Shown here: positions 49,236 to 60,429 of the stretch, piece after piece
Numbering within the stretch: position 1 is the stretch's first letter
Layout: every line of letters begins with the position of its first letter
Assembly (NCBI GenBank): GCA_051530055.1
Contig: CM121342.1
Coordinates: forward strand, 9,424,001 to 9,488,000
Source: Neoechinorhynchus agilis
Lineage: Eukaryota > Acanthocephala
DNA length: 64,000 bases
Direction of reading: 5' to 3'
Translations under genes and position numbers: made by a program
The notes under the pieces: generated by a model
The model's input: only the letters and a program-made list of their open reading frames with translations
The model's database searches: none
What the model was told of the DNA's origin: nothing

Positions 49236-49915
49236 GAATATCCATTATCAGCCAAAATTACGTTGATTCTGTCTATCGCCAATCAGGCTGTTTCCCATTG
49301 ACAGTACACGGATTTGTATATAAAATCGGTCGTTATATCGAAAGAGGTTGCCATTCGTGTGAGTCGAATCACGTCGGTGTGTAGCTTAGACAAATCCGTG
49401 GACCGTCAATCTGAACGCATTTTTGCAATAATTTCCCTAGATGATCTGGAAAAGCAGTGCAATTTCCCACATTTAGCGGGTCATCCCACGACTGGATATT
49501 CCCATCCTAACGGAAACGCTTTTTTGAACATTTTTCAACAATAAACGTGTTATTATTATCTTTGTTATGTGTATGATGTGCTGTTAATCCACTGAAAAAA
49601 AAGGTGAGGTCGATGACATACAGAGGAGGTTGAATTCAATGGATTTTACTGGTGGGATTAAGGTGACACGAGACAAACCATCGGATTATCAATGCCGTTC
49701 CTAAATTTTTGTTTCAAAGTTAATCAGGTTACTGATTTCAGTTGGTGTCGCAAACCGTAAAATGATGGTCATACATCGAGATTCCCATCATCCTGATGAA
49801 ACATGCAGTTTATGCTGAGATGTGCAGGACAGCGCTGGTTTGCTCATCGTTATTAACGCGGAAACGATTGGCGATAGACAGAATGAACGCAATTTTCGCT
49901 GATAATGGATATATA
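49236..49915. mobile_element. Terminal-inverted-repeat element, about 680 bp
   Basis: 49238-49284 and 49866-49913 are inverted copies of about 46 bp with three mismatches: ATATCCATTATCAGCCAAAA on the left and its counterpart ending GATAATGGATAT on the right, both with CTGTCTATCGCCAATC inside. No transposase is present, so it is MITE-like. A LINE 3' tail (49485-49560, ending AATAAACGTGTTATTATTA) lies inside it, so the LINE copy went into the element or was captured by it. 49300-49320 and 49389-49409 form a smaller hairpin within the left half. Confidence 0.75.
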
Positions 49916-50129
49916 CTTAACGAAATCGTGCGGTTCAAGTAGTAGTGTTATTCAAGAGAGGAGAAACGGAAAGATATTCGTAGTGAAAAGTTCGTTAGTG
50001 GCGTTCAAAAGCTGCTGGGATGACGGAGAATGGGTGTCTTGATTGTCCTCAGAAGCGCACCTACATTTGGGCGAATCCAGACGAAGCTCAAAACATGTAC
50101 AACATCGTGCCAGCAAATCTGAACGGCCT

Positions 50130-51760
50130 TTATAATAACAAGTTCATTCGTTAATTAACAAGAATAGGACTCATGTACCTTTGGGTCCTCATAAACACGA
50201 GAGTTTTCTGATTTGTTAAATGAATGAGGTTGTTTATTATGGAGTGGATTACAGGTTCGGTTGGGTGGGAATGTTGATGATTTATAGGAAAGGTTGTGAG
50301 GTTGGGTCCTTCTTCAGGTTCATTTCGGTTTATAATATCCGAGAAGATTGGACAGCATGGAAAAAGGAGCGGAGGTATGGGGAGGTGCGTGGCCGATGAA
50401 ACGAATTAGGATTACGAGTGGTGTGCTCGTGTGAAAATGGGAATAAAATGTAGTAAAAAATGTGGTGGTAGGGTTGAGAGGCGTTTTGTTTTTTTCATGA
50501 AAATTTTATGAAAGCATTTGATGAGCGGGGGGAGAATTAAATTTGCAAATTTTAGAGACGCTTCCATGAAAAGTTTCTAGGCAATTGAATTGAAATTTGG
50601 GTAGGTTGCAAATGACGATTTAGCCGTACGTGAGGGAGGAGGTAAAATAAAGCTGTATTAAAATTTGGAGAGAGCGGGAAAAAAGGACTCCTAAATGGCT
50701 GGGCGTTCGAAGAGATAAATTTTATAGGTATTGCGTTTGAAGGAAAGTGAAATGTGCGAGTCCCATTTCCGATTTGATTGAAATTGGAGACCCTGAATAT
50801 CACAGATTTAAACCATTTGATAAAATTCTGAATGTTACGATCGCGTTTATCCCTGACGGGTAAGCGAAGTAATTTCTGATGCTGAGGTGGCTTGGAGGGA
50901 ATGATAAGGGTACAAAGTGGTCAGAGTTCGTGGGGGGCGGGAAGATAGTTTAGAAGCGGATGAGTAAGCGACGATATTGGTAAAGAGCTGGGAAGTCAAT
51001 TAGTTGACGCAACTCGGAGAAGAGTAGAAGAGGAAATAGATTATTGAAGTCCCCTGCAGTTAAGAAATGGTGAGAATATGTGGAGTTTATGAGCTCCACC
51101 ATCATCGAATCGAGTTGGCACAAAGCGGACTCAGGACGAGAGGCAGGAGGGCGACCGGCGCCAGCGATGGTGAATTCTCTGAGGCCATTTCATAGAGGAG
51201 CTGAGACGCGATGAATTCTAGATTGGGGTTTTGAAGAGAAAATCTAACAGAGAAGAAGAGTGGGGTAGTGATTGAAGTACGAAAATTGAGACCATCTTCC
51301 TCGACGCTCCTCGCGGTCCGTATAGAAGGAAGAGTACCCGAAAAGGATGGCTGAATTGCTGTTTCTGTTAAGATGATTATGCCGGCTTTTGGAGCACAAT
51401 ATTCAATTTAAAAATTCAACATGTCGTTGTGGTCATATAAGTATGAAATTGCATAAATGTTAAAAATTTCAGTCATTGATCTTTGAAGGGTGAATATATC
51501 CGAATACAAAAAATGCGTGGGGTGGTATGAAAGTCAAAATCATTGTTCATCGTTCAATGCACGGTAAAATCGATTACAGTATTGATGCGGAATTAAAAGG
51601 TAAAATCTTCGTTTTTGGGCGAGTCCTTTCATGAAAGATGAAAATAATCTGTTCTACTTACTTATTGGTGAGCACTTTAGAGTGGTTGAACTCTGAGCAA
51701 TTAGAAGTGTTTGCCCCATTGCTCAATCGTAAGAAGTCGGTTATCAATTTTTCCCCAAAT
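50130..51760 (-). mobile_element. LINE copy with internal deletion
   Basis: Minus strand. From 51760 downwards come remnants of the APE endonuclease (IILTETAIQPSFSG, SDHFVPL-type end), then directly the C-terminal part of the reverse-transcriptase ORF (RVSNFNQIGNGT, related to RILGIQFQSNLKWN at 58500), the KICKFN segment and the 3' UTR with stem-loop at 50164-50188. The catalytic core of the reverse transcriptase is missing. The 5' end begins 3 nt after the COX6C stop codon. Confidence 0.8.
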
Positions 51761-51763
51761 AAT

Positions 51764-52087
51764 CTATTTCAGATCACCGATGACCTTTTCGACTTCCGGT
51801 CTATAATCAGCCAAAAACTTTGGTTCTTTTCTCTTTTCCCATTTAGGTCGGACACTTTTAAAGACACCGGCATTCACCATTCGTTGAAAATCACGTTCAG
51901 CATCATAAGTCCTCCAGAATTCCTCGTATTTATTACGACGCCAATCGACCACAAAGTGTTTGTAAGCGTAAGCCACTCCGAATGGCAAGACGAGACTCAG
52001 TACTCCATAAAAGCGAAAGCGATTCCCGTATGGACCACGTAGGTAATAGTCCGACGGACGAGGGATCTTCCCAACACCTTCAGACAT
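51764..52087 (-). CDS. COX6C: Cytochrome c oxidase subunit 6C
   Basis: A small single-pass inner-membrane subunit of respiratory complex IV. The 107-residue protein has one membrane segment (YGVLSLVLPFGVAYAYKHFV) and the family block WRRNKYEEFWRTYDAERDFQ followed by RMVNAGVFKSVRP. Human COX6C ends right there at about 75 residues; this one continues with KWEKRKEPKFLADYRPEVEK and a few more. There are no introns. The ATG is 5 nt after TTTTAAG. It is divergent to eIF3k with 114 nt between the start codons. A near-identical copy of the last 45 codons lies at 59209-59342. Confidence 0.85.
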   Translation of the reverse strand: MSEGVGKIPRPSDYYLRGPYGNRFRFYGVLSLVLPFGVAYAYKHFVVDWRRNKYEEFWRTYDAERDFQRMVNAGVFKSVRPKWEKRKEPKFLADYRPEVEKVIGDLK

Positions 52088-52201
52088 GTGGACTTAAAAT
52101 GTTCAATCATAAAGGCGACAAGTCTTCATAAAGAATTGCGAAAGAATATTCTCGATCGTGTTTTATGGAATCATTTCTCCCATAAATGTACACAAAGCGT
52201 C

Positions 52202-53307
52202 ATGAGTTCAGTTGCTCATTTGATGAAAGGAATGGAGAGGTAAGTTTAGATATTTCGAGTTCAAGATTTAAGTAGAATTCGGGTTAAAGATTCAATCCTC
52301 AGAACATCACTCGATTCGAGAATTGTTTGTTGGAACAAGTACACAACGGCACTTATAATAGACAAAATAATTTCGCGCTTCTTAATCTATACAAATATTG
52401 GCCTCATCGATACAATCACAAAAATGTCTTACTCGTCCTACTCAAAGCACTCACTGGGCTTCCGGATCCTGATTTCATGCTGGCTAGATCCCTTGTCAAG
52501 ACTCGGTCGCATGAGGATTTGCTCGAAATTCGACGGATCTACGATCTTGCCTTCCTTCTGGAAGCTTGCTCTTTTGTCGATTTCTGGAAGGAGTACAATA
52601 AACGACATAAAAGACGTTCTTTTCTATAGTCTAACTGTATGGCTCAGTCATTTTTTGACTTCACAAAATCTAAGATGTTCTTGTATAACTGTCTTAGTAT
52701 TACAAAAAACTTTTAGAGAAAGCCTCAATTTGAGACTTCACTGTTGATTTTTCTCTCTTTAATAAGTATTTAAATTAACTTTGCTGCGCTCTAGATTAGA
52801 ATTGAGTTTTTTATTTCAATCGCTGAATATTTCAAGAAATATTTAAAACGCATCCAGACTGAACTGTTAAAGTGCAATGGGGCTTTAAAAAGAACTCTTT
52901 TATGCTTTTAAATTCGTCGAAGATACCAAAATTGAACTGAACGGATTCGTTGACAACATAAGGAAATGTAAGTTGATTTTGTTCATTTTGCATTTATTTC
53001 TTTAGTTATTCTATACGTCATTGAACTAAGCCATGAGCATATAAGAGTTGATATCGTAAAAAATATGCTCAATATGAATCTAGTTGAAACAAAAGATGTC
53101 TTATCCAATCGAGGATGGCAACTCATGGACGAGGGTGTGGTGTTCACTCGTGACCATTCGGAAGTGTGTCGACCACGAGAAACTCGGGACGACGTAAACT
53201 TAAATGGTTAGTATTTCTAGAATCGATTTGTTTTGAATTCACCAATATCTTTAGCCATTTTAACAATGACTTTAAACATGGAGAAGATGATCGAGGAATC
53301 CGAATAA
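52202..53307 (+). CDS. EIF3K: Translation initiation factor eIF3 subunit k
   Basis: eIF3k is a non-core HAM/winged-helix subunit of eIF3, the scaffold of the 43S pre-initiation complex. Exons 52202-52239, 52290-52592, 52912-52967, 53006-53206 and 53255-53307 give 216 residues (human 218). Landmarks are GMERFNPQNITRFENCLLEQ (human IDRYNPENLATLERY), NNFALLNLYKYWP, LLVLLKALTGLP, FLLEACSFVDFWKE, LNGFVDNIRKFILYVIELSH and GWQLMDEGVVF. Introns 1, 3 and 4 are GT-AG (about 38-50 nt). Intron 2 (52593-52911) lacks a usable AG and is listed separately. If it were read through, the protein would stop at residue 126. Confidence 0.9.
52593..52911 (+). other. Candidate non-conventional intron in eIF3k (319 nt)
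   Basis: It begins GTACAATAAACG and ends TATGCTTTTAA. CATAAAAGACGTTCTTTT at about 52605-52622 pairs with AAAAGAACTCTTTTATG at about 52888-52904, an inverted repeat with one unpaired base over about 17 bp, near both ends. Removal joins WKE to FVEDTKIELNGF in frame and restores the family length within two residues. The AGs near the right end give a wrong phase or a stop. Confidence 0.6.
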
Positions 53308-54391
53308 GAGGCGATTCCCCAATAAACGTTTTTGTTGTTCTCCTGAATGTTTTTTTGCGGATCTTCCATTTAACCATAATCTAATCGTATTTTTTCATTT
53401 GATGTTTCCATCAAAGTAGTTTTGTGGCTATAACATTTTATTTAACTATCACTGAGCATTACAACTTTCAACGAATACGATAAATCTTGAGGTCTTTAAA
53501 AAATGTTACAATTTTAATATTCTAAAGAACACTGTATTCCTGTTTGTGAAATTTTCTAGCACTTAAAAGACTGGGTTTATCCTGCCGAATAGAGTGAACT
53601 AAATCTGATTTTACTTTTGTCGGTTATCCGGCGGTTCATTCGTTGTCGTTGCCAATACTGAAAAGGTATATCACGATGCGAATACCACTTGATACATTCT
53701 GGAAGATTGTGAAAAAATGAACATTTCGAATTTGGTTTAGAAATTAATTAGAGATCGGCGCATCGTGAAGCATGGACTTTTGGTGGTCGTAGATAGTAGG
53801 TTAGATTCCTCCGTTTTTTGGTTATCACTATAAATTTATTATTAAAAACGTCCAGATATTTGAAGAATGTGGTTTCATTCTTTCTTTTTATCCGCGTTAA
53901 AAACACGGTTTACCCCTAAAACACCTCTTGATGAATTCTAAACCTCTCTCTAAAAAAGAAGGCGGTTTTAGTTCTTAAAAGCTAAGGATTAGTCTCATTT
54001 TTATTTAGCCAAACTAAAAGTTTCACTATTAAGAAATCTTGTGAAATACTGGCCGATATTTCAGCCGCATGATTTATCATGTTTTGCTTAGATTGAAACC
54101 TGGCGGACTGTTGTAATGGTAAAGAAAAATTCTTATTTAAGAGCTTTCGCCGTCTTACGGCTTCCTCAGGAATCCACAATGGCGCATGGAGCTGTGAAAT
54201 GTATTAAAGATGCGACATTGTCCATAATTCTCCCTTGAATTGTCTGCGGAAACACCTACAGTGCCTCATCCATAGATCCACCGTGTCCTTGAAAACAAAC
54301 CTAACTCGCGTCGAGAGTCACTATGTCACTATGGCACTCTAGGTTGTGTTTTACCCAGTGTGGCCTTGATTTTCCTTCCTGATTTAGTGCG
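53308..54391. other. Intergenic, no gene seen
   Basis: A minus-strand frame at 53982-54179 (PLQQSARFQSKQNMINHAAE) has some protein-like character and may be a mobile-element relic, but I cannot assign it. The rest is AT-rich. Confidence 0.3.
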
Positions 54392-57300
54392 CTGAGAACG
54401 CGTTCCGTCAAACATTAAGTGCAAAGAAACCTCAGCTCTCAAAACGAAAAAAGAAAACCTACCTTTTAAACCCGAAGTTTACAAGAAAAAAGGGAATATT
54501 GTTAGAAGGAATCAATAAATTAATCTCTATTTCTTATCTATCGGATGAAGGAATTTGTTGACACCGAGGTGGTTTTTAGAACAACGATATTCTAAGCGCC
54601 TTTTTGTTCTTTACCAAATCGAACATATTCACAGAAAATGTTCTAAAAATTCCTTTACAAGATTATGCTTTTGAAAACCACCTCGGATTTAATAAATTCC
54701 TTTTTGCGGCTCATAAAAAGGTTTATTTAAGTCTCTTGTGGAAGGTTTCGAGGGAATGGAGAGCATTGGCAGAAAGGGCGAGGAAACTGGGGTAGGCGTA
54801 TGTAAGGATAGGGAGGATGGCAAAGTGATAAAAGTGGGCTAGGTGTTTAGGGGATATGCCGAGACGCCGGAGGAGTTAGAGGAAGTAAATGCGAGGGTTT
54901 TTTTAGAGAGTGTAAATGAATTTCGGGCATCCCATTTAAGGTTTTCTTGTAAAATCAGGCCCAGTATTCGGAGAGAAGAGGAGCGTTGAATGGGGAGAGG
55001 GAGAGGCGCGGGGATAAGGTTGCGTTTGGAAATGTGGGGGACAAGCTCAATAGATTTAGATAAATTTAGGGAGAGGTTTAGGGTGGAGAGCGAGGAAATG
55101 AGATGGTTGAGCACGTCCATCGTTGTGGAGAGGTAGATGCGATGGTAATGACTGTGAGGCCATTAGCATAGAGAAAATATTTGGTAGGGGGAGTGAGGAG
55201 ATTAAGGTCATTTAGAAAAATGTCAAAGAGGAGAGGGGAAAGTACGGCGCCTTGGGGGACTCCTTTAAATATGGGCAGAGAAGAGGAACAATAAGTTCCA
55301 CATTGGATATATTGTTCGCGGTTGGAGAGGAAAGAGAAAATCCAAGCGAGTTGCCAGGTTGGGAGGCCAAAGGAAGCACATGATTGGAGGAGAAGGGAGT
55401 GATCTACCGACTCGAACGTAATGGAAATATCCAGTTGCACGAGACGGACGGTTGATGCTTTACTGGAATCTAAGCTGCGCACAAGCGTATCGTAAATGCA
55501 GAGGAGGGCATCAGAACAAGAGTAATTGGGACAGAAAGCGAATTGGGAAGGGGAGATGTTTCTACATTTTTCTAAGATTTTAAAGAAAAGAGAGAGGATA
55601 GAGATGGGACGAAAGGATGTGGGGGAAATCCGTTTATTGTTTTTGGGTAGGGGGACGACACGGGCTTCCTTAAGACACGATGGGAAATAGCCCAATAGAA
55701 AGCTAAGGTTCGTTATGTGCGTTAGAGGATCGATAAGTTCCGGGATGATGAAACGAATGGCCCAATTTGGGATAGTCTAATTAGGGAAGAATGGCGGGGT
55801 AGGCGTTTAAGGATCTCTAGGATTTCGAGAGGGGAAACTAAGGAAGGGCATGTATGAATGGGCGGGCCAGATAGTGAGAAGGGAGGTTGGGACAATGGAG
55901 AGGAGGTTTGGGGAGGACAGAGTTTTTTATTCATGGAGTTAAGGATTGAGAGGAGATCAGATTTGGGGAGAGATGCGAAAGGGGTGGATCTACCAAGACC
56001 AGTGACATTTTTTATTTCACGCCACCAGTTTCGATTGGGAACGGACGAGAGACGAGATGAGAAGAATAATTTGCGGGCTATACGGATGCGTTTTGTCAGT
56101 GTGGAGTAGAGGGAGGGGTAAGCAGGATTACCTGACGAGAAAGCTATGGTGACCTGGATTTGAAATGTTTTTAGAAAAGGCGAGAACCATGGAGGGTCGC
56201 GGTTCGAGATTCGTATTGTTTTGCGAGGAAAGGAGGCCTTCGTCGCAGATTCTATTAGATTTAACAAAGAGCCCATTACAATCGAGGTGTCGGTGCCAAA
56301 GATGCTAGAGCGGTTTTGCGTGATAAGAGAATTGACACATACAGCAAAGGATTGGGAATGGTGATCACGTTTATCCCAGAAAACGTAGGGGTCGGAAAGG
56401 GATCGTTTTTGAGGCGATGAAAGGGAGAGAAGGATGGAAAAATGGTCAGACGAGGCGATCGGGGAAGTTTGGTGGTGCACGAATATTGCCTGATGTTTGA
56501 GAAAATTTTATCAAGGCGGGAGGAGAAGCGTGTAGGGAAAGTAACGAGTTGGGAGAGATGAGAGAGCGAGGGCGGGATCGGCAGTTTGTTAAAATCGCCC
56601 AATATGATGAAGTGATCTGAGGAAGTGGAAAGTAGGTCAGTAAATAGGTGGTCTATTTGTTGAAGTGTGTTGGGGATGTTTGAGGAAGGAGGGCGATAAA
56701 GGCCAGCGATAGAGATCTCACGTTGGCCATTGTGGAGGGGAGATGAAGTTGGATGTGAAGCAATTCAATATCGTCGGAGATGAAAAGGTAGGGTGAAGAG
56801 CAATGGGAAGGGAGAGAGGCACGGATGAAGATCGATATGCCTCCCCCGTTTCGAAAGTCCCTTGTTAGGTAAAAAGCTTGAAAGTTTGGAAGGAAGGTAG
56901 ATAATTTGCTATGGGGTGAGATCCATGTTTCCGAAATTACAAGGATATCGGCGTTGCAACAAGAGCCAACTATATGGAGCTCATCCAGTTTGAGGAAGAG
57001 GCTACGGATGTTAGAATAAAATATTATTGGAAGGGATGTTTAGAAGGGACATGAGGTGTGGACACTGACGGAGAGGGTTGAAGCTTCGTAGGGAGAGAAG
57101 GGATGGGAGTTGACCGATGGGGTAGTTCGGGGGTAATGGATTCGTGGGTGGACACTGTATTACGGGGTGATTTGATCCAGATTTAGTAGGGTGCGGAATA
57201 GTGGTTTTAGGTAGATGAGTGGTGTCAAGGATGAGAGGGGTTTAGGAGGAGATAATTTACGAGGCGAAGGATGCTTAACGTAGTCGTTGAAGGATGGTTG

Positions 57301-58250
57301 GGGTGTGTGCTTTTCACTAGAAAATCGGGGTACGGGAGAGAAGGTGGATGGTTTTGATGGGGCTGACGTTGAAACGTAATCGTAGAAGGATGGGAGGGGT
57401 TTATGGTTTTCTCTAGCAGTACGGGGTGCTAGAGAGGAGCTGAAGGATTTAGATGAGGTTGAGGAGGAAGGGGGTTCGGTTTTAATGGTGGAGCAGAGTG
57501 AGACTTAGAGTGCAGGGACGAGGTAAAGGGGGTATGAGAGATGATAGGAACGGAATTAGGGAGGGGAGAAGATTGTTGAAGAAAAGTCGAATTAGAGTGT
57601 GGAGAGGAGTCTTGGTGGGCGTCTACAGCAAAGGGTGGGTGGGCAGTGTTTAAAGGGTGAAGCGAGGGAGAAGAAAAGGTTTGGGGTGGGGAAACTGAAG
57701 ATCTAAGGGTAAGGGGTTTAGGGTTTTGGGAGTGGTTAGTGTTTGAGTACTTATTGGGATGGGGGGAAACCGGAGAACACGGTTTGAGCAAGGCGGCGCA
57801 GTACAGAAACCGCAAATAAATTTCCGGCCTGCTGCCCAAGAAGTTGAGACGAATATTTGGTTGTAACCGGACAATCGTCCATGTCACAGAAAATGAGCTT
57901 GGTGGTTGGGCGCTTTGGCCTCTGCATTTTTTGCAAGTGTTTATGACGTTAGATCGTGCGACGACGTTGATCGTGTGACGGCGGTGATGCTCACCGATTT
58001 GATTGCAATTGTTTGCGACGTTAGATCTTGTGACGGCGTTGATCGTCTGACAAAGAAAGTATTCGATGATGTGTGACAACGAAAGTGAGAACGTTAACGA
58101 CTGACGAGACAGAACGTTGACGATTGACGAGCGAGAACGTTGAACGTTGACGATTGACGAGAGAGACAACGTTGAACGTTGACGATCGACGAGAGAGAGA
58201 ACGTTGACCTGAGAACGCTGACCTGAGAACGCGTTCCGTCAAACATTAAG
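54392..58250 (-). mobile_element. LINE copy, near full length, between 28-bp direct repeats
   Basis: Minus strand. From high to low coordinates: a short-repeat 5' leader (58080-58222, ACGTTGACGATTGACGAG units), an ORF1-like region (57950-57450) with CKKCRG and a Pro/Ser-rich tail, the APE endonuclease (about 57000-56400, ILVISETWISP, RNGGGISIFIR, SDHFSILLS), and the reverse transcriptase (about 56300-54730, LPKNNKRISPTSFRPISILS, QLDISITFESVDHS, GVPQGAVLSPLLFDIFLNDL). The catalytic motif is read as YANG at YFLYANGLTV, where active enzymes have YADD, so the copy is dead; the frame is also broken in several places. The sequence CTGAGAACGCGTTCCGTCAA plus 8 further bases is present at 54392-54419 and 58223-58250, a probable target-site duplication. 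Confidence 0.82.
54555..54700. repeat. Imperfect inverted repeat
   Basis: GAAGGAATTTGTTGACACCG with AGGTGGTTTT faces AAAACCACCTCGGATTTAAT with AAATTCCTT. Arms of about 30 bp are separated by about 85 bp, at the 3' side of the large LINE copy. Function unknown. Confidence 0.6.
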
Positions 58251-58299
58251 AGACAATGCCCACGAAATTAATTCAAATATCCAACTGTGACAATCACGG

Positions 58300-59175
58300 A
58301 TAACATTCAATAACCGCTCCCTTTCCTCAAGCCTCTCCCTTTTACTTAACCTCTAAACAAATCATCCAAAACAAAGATTTCTGCACCAACCACAAACTCC
58401 ATCTCAATTTCTCTAAATGCTCCGAAATGATCTCATCTCTCTACCGCAACTCCACAACATCTCCTGAGCTTCTAAATGACATTCTACGAGTCACCTCCAT
58501 GAGAATTCTGGGTATCCAATTTCAATCAAATTTGAAATGGAACTCGCACATCACTCTCTCCTTCAAGCACAAGATTTTTAAAATTTATCTCCTCAAACGC
58601 CTGCGACATTTAGGAATCCCTTCACCCGACCTCTACAAATTTTACTTCTGCTTAATCTTTCCATCCCTCAACTACGATTACCCCGTATTTTGCAACCTTT
58701 CCAAATCTCTAATCCGTGGCCTAGAAACGTTTCATGGAAACGTCTCTAAAATTTGCGCAACTTACTTTCCCCCTCTCACTGAATGCTTTCAAAAAATTAT
58801 CATAAACCGAACAAAACGCCTCTCAGCACTTACTCGTAATCCTAATTCGTTTCATCCTCCTATACCTCGCACCTCCCTACACCTACGCTCCTTTTTCCAT
58901 GCTTTCCAATCTACTTAGATATCAGAACTTGAAATGAACCGGAGGAAAAACCAACCTCATAAGAGCTCCTGCAAGCAATAACCACCAATTCCCATATTCT
59001 CAAACGAACGGACACATTCCCATCCAAACCGACATCCTTCGACTGGATTTTCCCATCCTAACGGATACGCTTTTTTTGAAAAACTCTGCACACGAGTACT
59101 TATTACGACCCAAAGATACATGGCCCTCCTATTCTTTGTATATTTTTTTAACAATAAACGTGTTATTATTAGCAT
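58300..59175 (+). mobile_element. LINE 3' part, plus strand
   Basis: The best preserved C-terminal part of the family: SMRILGIQFQSNLKWNSHIT, KRLRHLGIPSPDLYKFYFCL, FPSLNYDYPVFCNLSKSLIR and TKRLSALTRNPNSFHPPIPR, ending with a stop at about 58918. The 3' UTR follows with single minisatellite-type units (59015-59065), a decayed stem-loop (59110-59130) and the tail AATAAACGTGTTATTATTA ending at about 59175. It starts within the reverse-transcriptase ORF, a typical 5' truncation. Confidence 0.85.
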
Positions 59176-59208
59176 CTAAGACCCATCGCAATAACTTTCC
59201 TGACTTTC

Positions 59209-60410
59209 CTCGTGATTTTCAACGAATGGTGAATGCCGGTGTCTTTAAAAGTGTCCGACCTAAATGGGAAAAGAGAAAAGAACCAAAGTTTTTGGCTGAT
59301 TATAGACCGGAAGTCGAAAAGGTCATCGGTGATCTGAAATAGATTATTTGGGGAAAAATTGATAACCGGCTTCTTACGATTGAGCAATGGGGCAAACACT
59401 TCTAATTGCTCAGAGTTCAACCACTCTAAAGTGCTCACCAATAAGTAAGTAGAACAGATTATTTTCATCTTTCATGAAAGGACTCGCCCAAAAACGAAGA
59501 TTTTACCTTTTAATTCCGCATCAATACTGTAATCGATTTTACCGTGCATTGAACGATGAACAATGATTTTGACTTTCATACCACCCCACGCATTTTTTGT
59601 ATTCGGATATATTCACCCTTCAAAGATCAATGACTGAAATTTTTAACATTTATGCAATTTCATACTTATATGACCACAACGACATGTTGAATTTTTAAAT
59701 TGAATATTGTGCTCCAAAAGCCGGCATAATCATCTTAACAGAAACAGCAATTCAGCCATCCTTTTCGGGTACTCTTCCTTCTATACGGACCGCGAGGAGC
59801 GTCGAGGAAGATGGTCTCAATTTTCGTACTTCAATCACTACCCCACTCTTCTTCTCTGTTAGATTTTCTCTTCAAAACCCCAATCTAGAATTCATCGCGT
59901 CTCAGCTCCTCTATGAAATGGCCTCAGAGAATTCACCATCGCTGGCGCCGGTCGCCCTCCTGCCTCTCGTCCTGAGTCCGCTTTGTGCCAACTCGATTCG
60001 ATGATCGTGGAGCTCATAAACTCCACATATTCTCACCATTTCTTAACTGCAGGGGACTTCAATAATCTATTTCCTCTTCTACTCTTCTCCGAGTTGCGTC
60101 AACTAATTGACTTCCCAGCTCTTTACCAATATCGTCGCTTACTCATCCGCTTCTAAACTATCTTCCCGCCCCCACGAACTCTGACCACTTTGTACCCTTA
60201 TCATTCCCTCCAAGCCACCTCAGCATCAGAAATTACTTCGCTTACCCGTCAGGGATAAACGCGATCGTAACATTCAGAATTTTATCAAATGGTTTAAATC
60301 TGTGATATTCAGGGTCTCCAATTTCAATCAAATCGGAAATGGGACTCGCACATTTCACTTTCCTTCAAACGCAATACCTATAAAATTTATCTCTTCGAAC
60401 GCAAGAGTCC
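59209..60410 (+). repeat. Inverted duplicate of the COX6C end and adjacent LINE piece
   Basis: This block is the reverse complement of about 50700-51896, with only scattered mismatches over 1.2 kb. It contains the last 45 codons of COX6C with the stop at 59340-59342, then the endonuclease remnant of the LINE copy. It lacks the COX6C start and membrane segment, so it is a partial gene copy (pseudogene) and not a second COX6C. Confidence 0.88.
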
Positions 60411-60429
60411 CTGCTTCCAGCATCATCTA

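Noticed and set aside
57429-58169. 246-codon Pro/Ser-rich frame as a host gene
   Set aside because: It lies upstream of the endonuclease on the same strand inside the LINE copy and fits an ORF1 remnant.
59076-59342. A second COX6C gene
   Set aside because: Only the last 45 codons are present, without start or membrane segment, and they belong to an inverted duplicate.
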